A stretch of 64,000 bases of DNA, taken from assembly GCA_028023455.1 (NCBI GenBank), contig JAQFVV010000018.1, positions 5,419,800-5,483,799 on the forward strand. Direction: 5' to 3'. Position numbers and translations under genes: made by a program. Shown here in pieces: positions 61,066 to 64,000 of this stretch; the first letter of the stretch is position 1; the number at the start of each line of letters is the position of its first letter. The notes under the pieces were generated by a model. That model did not search any database, was not told the origin of the DNA, and saw only the letters and a list, made by a program, of their open reading frames with translations. The stretch is from Epiperipatus broadwayi. Lineage: Eukaryota > Onychophora > Udeonychophora > Euonychophora > Peripatidae.

Positions 61066-61299
61066 CGCCCCATAGCTATATTATTTCAGTCGCATCCCTC
61101 TCCCCCTTTAATTAAAGAAAACTCGAATTTTAGCAACTCCATTGAAAATAAAAGCTTAAATTATAATATATATTACACCATTGCACTCAACATTGAAGAG
61201 GGATTTTTTGGGGGGATTTCCTTTTCAATGGAGTTGCTAAAATTCAAGCTTTCTTTATTTAAAAGAGGAACGTGGCTGGACTAATATAGTTATAGGGCA
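61066..61299. mobile_element. MITE with two nested inverted repeats
   Basis: The outer termini CGCCCCATAGCTATATTA (61066) and the complement of TGCCCTATAACTATATTA (ending 61299) agree at 15 of 18 positions. Just inside, a 36-bp arm containing TTTTAGCAACTCCATTGAAA (about 61113-61149) is repeated in inverse orientation at about 61224-61260, with two or three differences. The flanks ATTTAAAA and TTTCAAAT are only roughly alike, so the target duplication is uncertain. An 85-codon open frame across it is incidental. Confidence 0.7.
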
Positions 61300-62020
61300 T
61301 TTCAAATATTATATATATATGTGAAACATTTTTTTATATCTGAAATGGAATAATTGAATGCGAAGAAAATTGTCTATATAAATATATTAATGATTTAATA
61401 GAGTTTATTTTACAGTTATGTATCATTTATTTAAAAATAAACTTGCCATATATGATGAGGCTGTTGTAAAAAATTATTTCATATCTTTATTTAAATAAGT
61501 TTGCTATGCAATAATCCTCTTTTTTTTCATTCCTATGATTGCAAAAAAATGTTGATTGATCATTTTGTATAATAAGGAAAATAAAAATATATTTAAGAAG
61601 TTCTGAGAACCATATTATAATGACTATTTAATCTGAGTATATTTATTCAGAATAAAATTGTTTAATTTTTTGATATAAAAGTAATTTGAAAATTAAATTT
61701 CAAATAAACAATATATTTTAATTTTATGTTAATTTATTTTTAATTTAGATGACGGTACAACATCAAAAAGTTGATTATGCCACTGGAAATGTATGTTCAA
61801 ATTTTAAGTTCTCTGCCCAAAGTCAAATTTGATTAACTATGCAATCATTTGGAGTAGGTTGCCATTGTTGCTATGATATTAATAGTTTAATATTACATTT
61901 GCAATATAATAATGTAATGGAAGCTTTTATATCATTAAGATTCAATGCATATATATATATATATTTAGAAACTGAATTAAATGTAATTGTAATAAAAATA
62001 ATAAATTTAATATTTTTCAG

Positions 62021-62156
62021 ATGATGGTTCAACGTGCCTTAGCTGCTAAAAGCCTAAGTCATGCCCAGGGTGGAGCATTATTTGCTGGTTATGTCAAATT
62101 TTTGCCTATGTTTTTAATAGTGATACCAGGGATGATTAGTAGAGTTTTATTTACTG
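62021..62156 (+). CDS. SLC5A3-like: SLC5A-family cotransporter, internal exon C
   Basis: After TTTTTCAG the exon starts in phase 0 with [18 protein letters not shown] and continues through [19 protein letters not shown], a transmembrane helix with the highly conserved PGMISR motif. It ends one base into an aspartate codon before GTATGC. VQRxLAAK is characteristic of the family and closest to the inositol-cotransporter form. It is 136 bp long and separated from the next exon by only 207 bp, in contrast to the giant intron before it. Confidence 0.93.
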
Positions 62157-62363
62157 GTATGCTGTTTGTTTTAATAGCTTATTTTTTTCAATATATATAT
62201 TAATTACAAATTGATACTTTCTCATTTAACTTTATTTTGAATGATCTCTTTTTGCACATTGCTTGATATATTTTGGTTTATTAATGCATTTATTGCTTAA
62301 CCCACTTTATATTTTTACTTGTTTTGATAAATGTTTATCAAATCTTTTTATGTATGTGTATAG

Positions 62364-62471
62364 ATGAAGTTGCATGTGTTGATCCTGATATTTGTCGTGA
62401 AGTTTGTGGTAATCCTACAGGCTGTAGCAACATTGCTTATCCCCGACTTGTGTTTGGTCTTCTCCCTGTAG
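62364..62471 (+). CDS. SLC5A3-like: SLC5A-family cotransporter, internal exon D
   Basis: The exon is 108 bp and encodes the cysteine-rich extracellular loop [16 protein letters not shown] followed by [17 protein letters not shown]. The four cysteines and GCSNIAYP are strongly conserved in SGLT and SMIT proteins. The acceptor is TATAG and the donor GTAAGA. It is phase 1 on both sides, so each edge splits a codon that the neighbouring exon completes (aspartate, then glycine). Confidence 0.93.
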   Translation: MKLHVLILIFVVKFVVILQAVATLLIPDLCLVFSL

Positions 62472-63071
62472 GTAAGAAATATTTATTATTTCTATTATAA
62501 AAAATATTTTAATTTATGTTTTTATTTTAAAAATAATCATAGTATTTAGTATGTTATTCAATAGGTTTTACTTCTTTCCTTATTTGTGTTTGTGATTCAA
62601 TAAATAGAGAATGTCTACCATACAGGACAGATTAAACAATTTTAACTATTTTACAATGTAGCACTAGGTTTATCATATTCATAGCACAAAAAAAAAGTAA
62701 GTAGGAGAATTTACTTGTCTCTGTGCTTTGAATGTAACTGGCCGAGTTGAAAGCAGTGCTAAGCTATAAAATAGTTACAATTGTTTAATCTTTATAGTGA
62801 ACCATCGCTATTTATTGAAGTACTTAATATGCTGGTGATATAGTTTATTAAATTTTCTACTCAAAAGCAACTTGAAATAATTACGTATAATAGTCAATTA
62901 TCATAGGTAGTAGTTTTATTGGTTGCATTCTTTATTGTAATTTATTCTAGCATTTATATTATAAATTTAATGAGTCTTTTATAAATTCATTATTACTGTT
63001 GTTACTATTATACATAAATTATGTATATTCACTATTAATTGAACATGATTTTTTATTTATTTATTTAAAAG
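62472..63071 (+). other. 600-bp intron of the SLC5A-like gene
   Basis: The intron runs from GTAAGA to TTTAAAAG. It is A+T-rich, with no repeat or RNA feature that I recognise. Confidence 0.85.
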
Positions 63072-63222
63072 GTTTACGTGGGGTCATGCTTGCAGTTATG
63101 TTTTCTGCATTAATGAGTGACTTGTCATCAATTTTTAATAGTTCTAGCACATTATTCACCATGGATATTTGGAAAACATTCAGAAAGAAAGCTACTAATC
63201 GAGAACTGCTAATATTAGGAAG
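63072..63222 (+). CDS. SLC5A3-like: SLC5A-family cotransporter, internal exon E
   Basis: The exon encodes [35 protein letters not shown] and then NRELLILGR. This is the helix whose serine-rich stretch contributes to the conserved sodium site in the family, followed by a cytoplasmic segment. MSDLxSIFNS is the form I associate with myo-inositol cotransporters, where sugar transporters mostly have MSSL. The exon is 151 bp and ends two bases into an arginine codon before GTAAAG. The remaining C-terminal helices must lie beyond the right edge. Confidence 0.93.
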
Positions 63223-64000
63223 GTAAAGTTACATATGTATATCAGACACTTTTATATAATAAGTAGTTGGAAAACATTTTGTAAAAATATTATTTTAAAT
63301 TTTTCTATTATTTTAAACACAATACAAATCAAGAAAATTGTGTTAAAGACAATATATTGAGTTTATGCTAATTAAACTGATGTCTATAAAAAATCTTTAA
63401 AAAATGTTTATAAATTATTTTAACTTATTTTGAATTGAGCAAATTTTATAATGAAAGTTAGTGCTAGAATTCCTCAGTCTCTTGAAAGGATCAATTATTC
63501 CATTTCTATTCATGAACTATATAAACCTGAGTAATCAACGGACATGAATAATACAAAATAGTCTTGAGCTTTCTACCTATATATACAAGTATAACTTAAG
63601 AGTATGTCATTGAGAGTTAAATTAATTTCTTCTGGTTAGAAAAAGATATTTGTCAATTAATTAGCAGAAATCTGTAAAACATTTGTAATCAAGTCTCATT
63701 ATTTTTGCTATATTTCTTCATTCTTTTTCTCTCATCCCCTTCTCTCTCTTTTTTCCTTTTCTCTTTCAACTTAATACTCATGATATTTTATTTTGTTGAT
63801 TTATTTATTTTTTTAATAATAATTAAAAATCAATGTTAAGAATATAAAATAAGTTCCCGAGATATACTTATTAGTTAAAAAAACAATTGAATAGTGTGTC
63901 ACTTGAAAAGTGATACAAAGTTCAAGCAACAGAATTAATAGATTGAGCTTTCTTCCATGAATCTGCAATACTAATTAAAAATCAATATTGATATATAAAA
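63223..64000 (+). other. Start of the next SLC5A intron
   Basis: It opens with GTAAAG and runs to the window edge without another exon. A pyrimidine-rich tract at 63716-63770 is not followed by a coding exon in frame. No other feature is seen. Confidence 0.7.

Larger units (their letters stand above)
15272..62020 (+). other. 46.7-kb intron of the SLC5A-like gene
   Basis: The exons on either side join as ...WYWCTDQ then [10 protein letters not shown]..., with no residues missing relative to the family, so no exon is expected between them. The donor is GTAAAT and the acceptor TTTTTCAG. Stretches without an assigned repeat are 15300-16900, 18690-19310, 21450-24100, 24730-25990, 28960-31300, 38080-41200, 42770-43340, 46340-47780, 47860-50910, 51120-52980, 55600-58480 and 60450-61060. 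They are A+T-rich with homopolymers and short microsatellites, and I see no supportable gene in them. Segments near 39985-40150 and 38100-38470 are less A+T-rich and may be unassigned repeat fragments. Confidence 0.85.

Noticed and set aside
61027-61284. Plus-strand frame of 85 codons
   Set aside because: It runs across the MITE inverted repeats and into their complement. It is incidental to the palindrome.
63716-63770. Pyrimidine tract as an acceptor for a sixth exon
   Set aside because: No AG followed by a frame matching the next transporter residues is present before the window ends.

Overview
This is animal nuclear DNA: roughly three-quarters A+T by eye, with spliced exons, long introns and many eukaryotic mobile-element relics. 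No bacterial gene organisation is visible. The only cellular gene I can follow is a plus-strand SLC5A-family sodium/solute cotransporter. It most resembles sodium/myo-inositol cotransporters (SLC5A3/SMIT type), and five consecutive internal exons are present. They join in phase and encode about 227 residues in the middle of the protein. Two of its introns are very long, about 12.3 kb and 46.7 kb, so most of the window is intron. Large introns, tRNA-derived SINEs, Penelope-like elements, RTE-like LINEs and an ISXO2/Merlin transposase relic suggest an invertebrate with a large, repeat-rich genome. A mollusc such as a cephalopod is my first guess and an arachnid a fair alternative. I cannot name a species.

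Layout. 1-293: a minus-strand open frame that runs off the left edge, next to a degenerate hammerhead-like motif. 2695-2775: first visible SLC5A exon. 2776-15065: intron with a mariner-like TIR element, an RTE LINE tail and three foldback elements. 15066-15271: second exon. 15272-62020: giant intron. From left to right it holds a 5'-truncated LINE with one in-frame stop, a Ty3/gypsy gag relic with a probable LTR, a MITE with 35-bp terminal repeats, a nearly perfect 106-bp hairpin, a Merlin transposase pseudogene, a degenerate minisatellite and a 102-bp SINE with a perfect target-site duplication. It continues with two copies of a 1.9-kb LINE-derived repeat, two copies of another dispersed repeat, a 470-bp TIR element, a hAT MITE with a perfect 8-bp target duplication, an RTE tail, a head-to-head pair of Penelope-like elements and a further MITE. 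62021-63222: three closely spaced SLC5A exons. The last 780 bases are intron.

The transporter exons would encode part of the sodium/sugar- or inositol-binding core. Everything else appears to be inserted or decayed repeat DNA. The main cross-scale feature is that at least ten independent inverted repeats, with arms from 16 to about 990 bp, lie inside one predicted pre-mRNA. That transcript could therefore form extensive double-stranded RNA.

Exon calls rest on protein-family recognition, reading-frame continuity and splice consensus. Family assignments for transposons rest on motifs I could read by eye. No alignment or database search was run.
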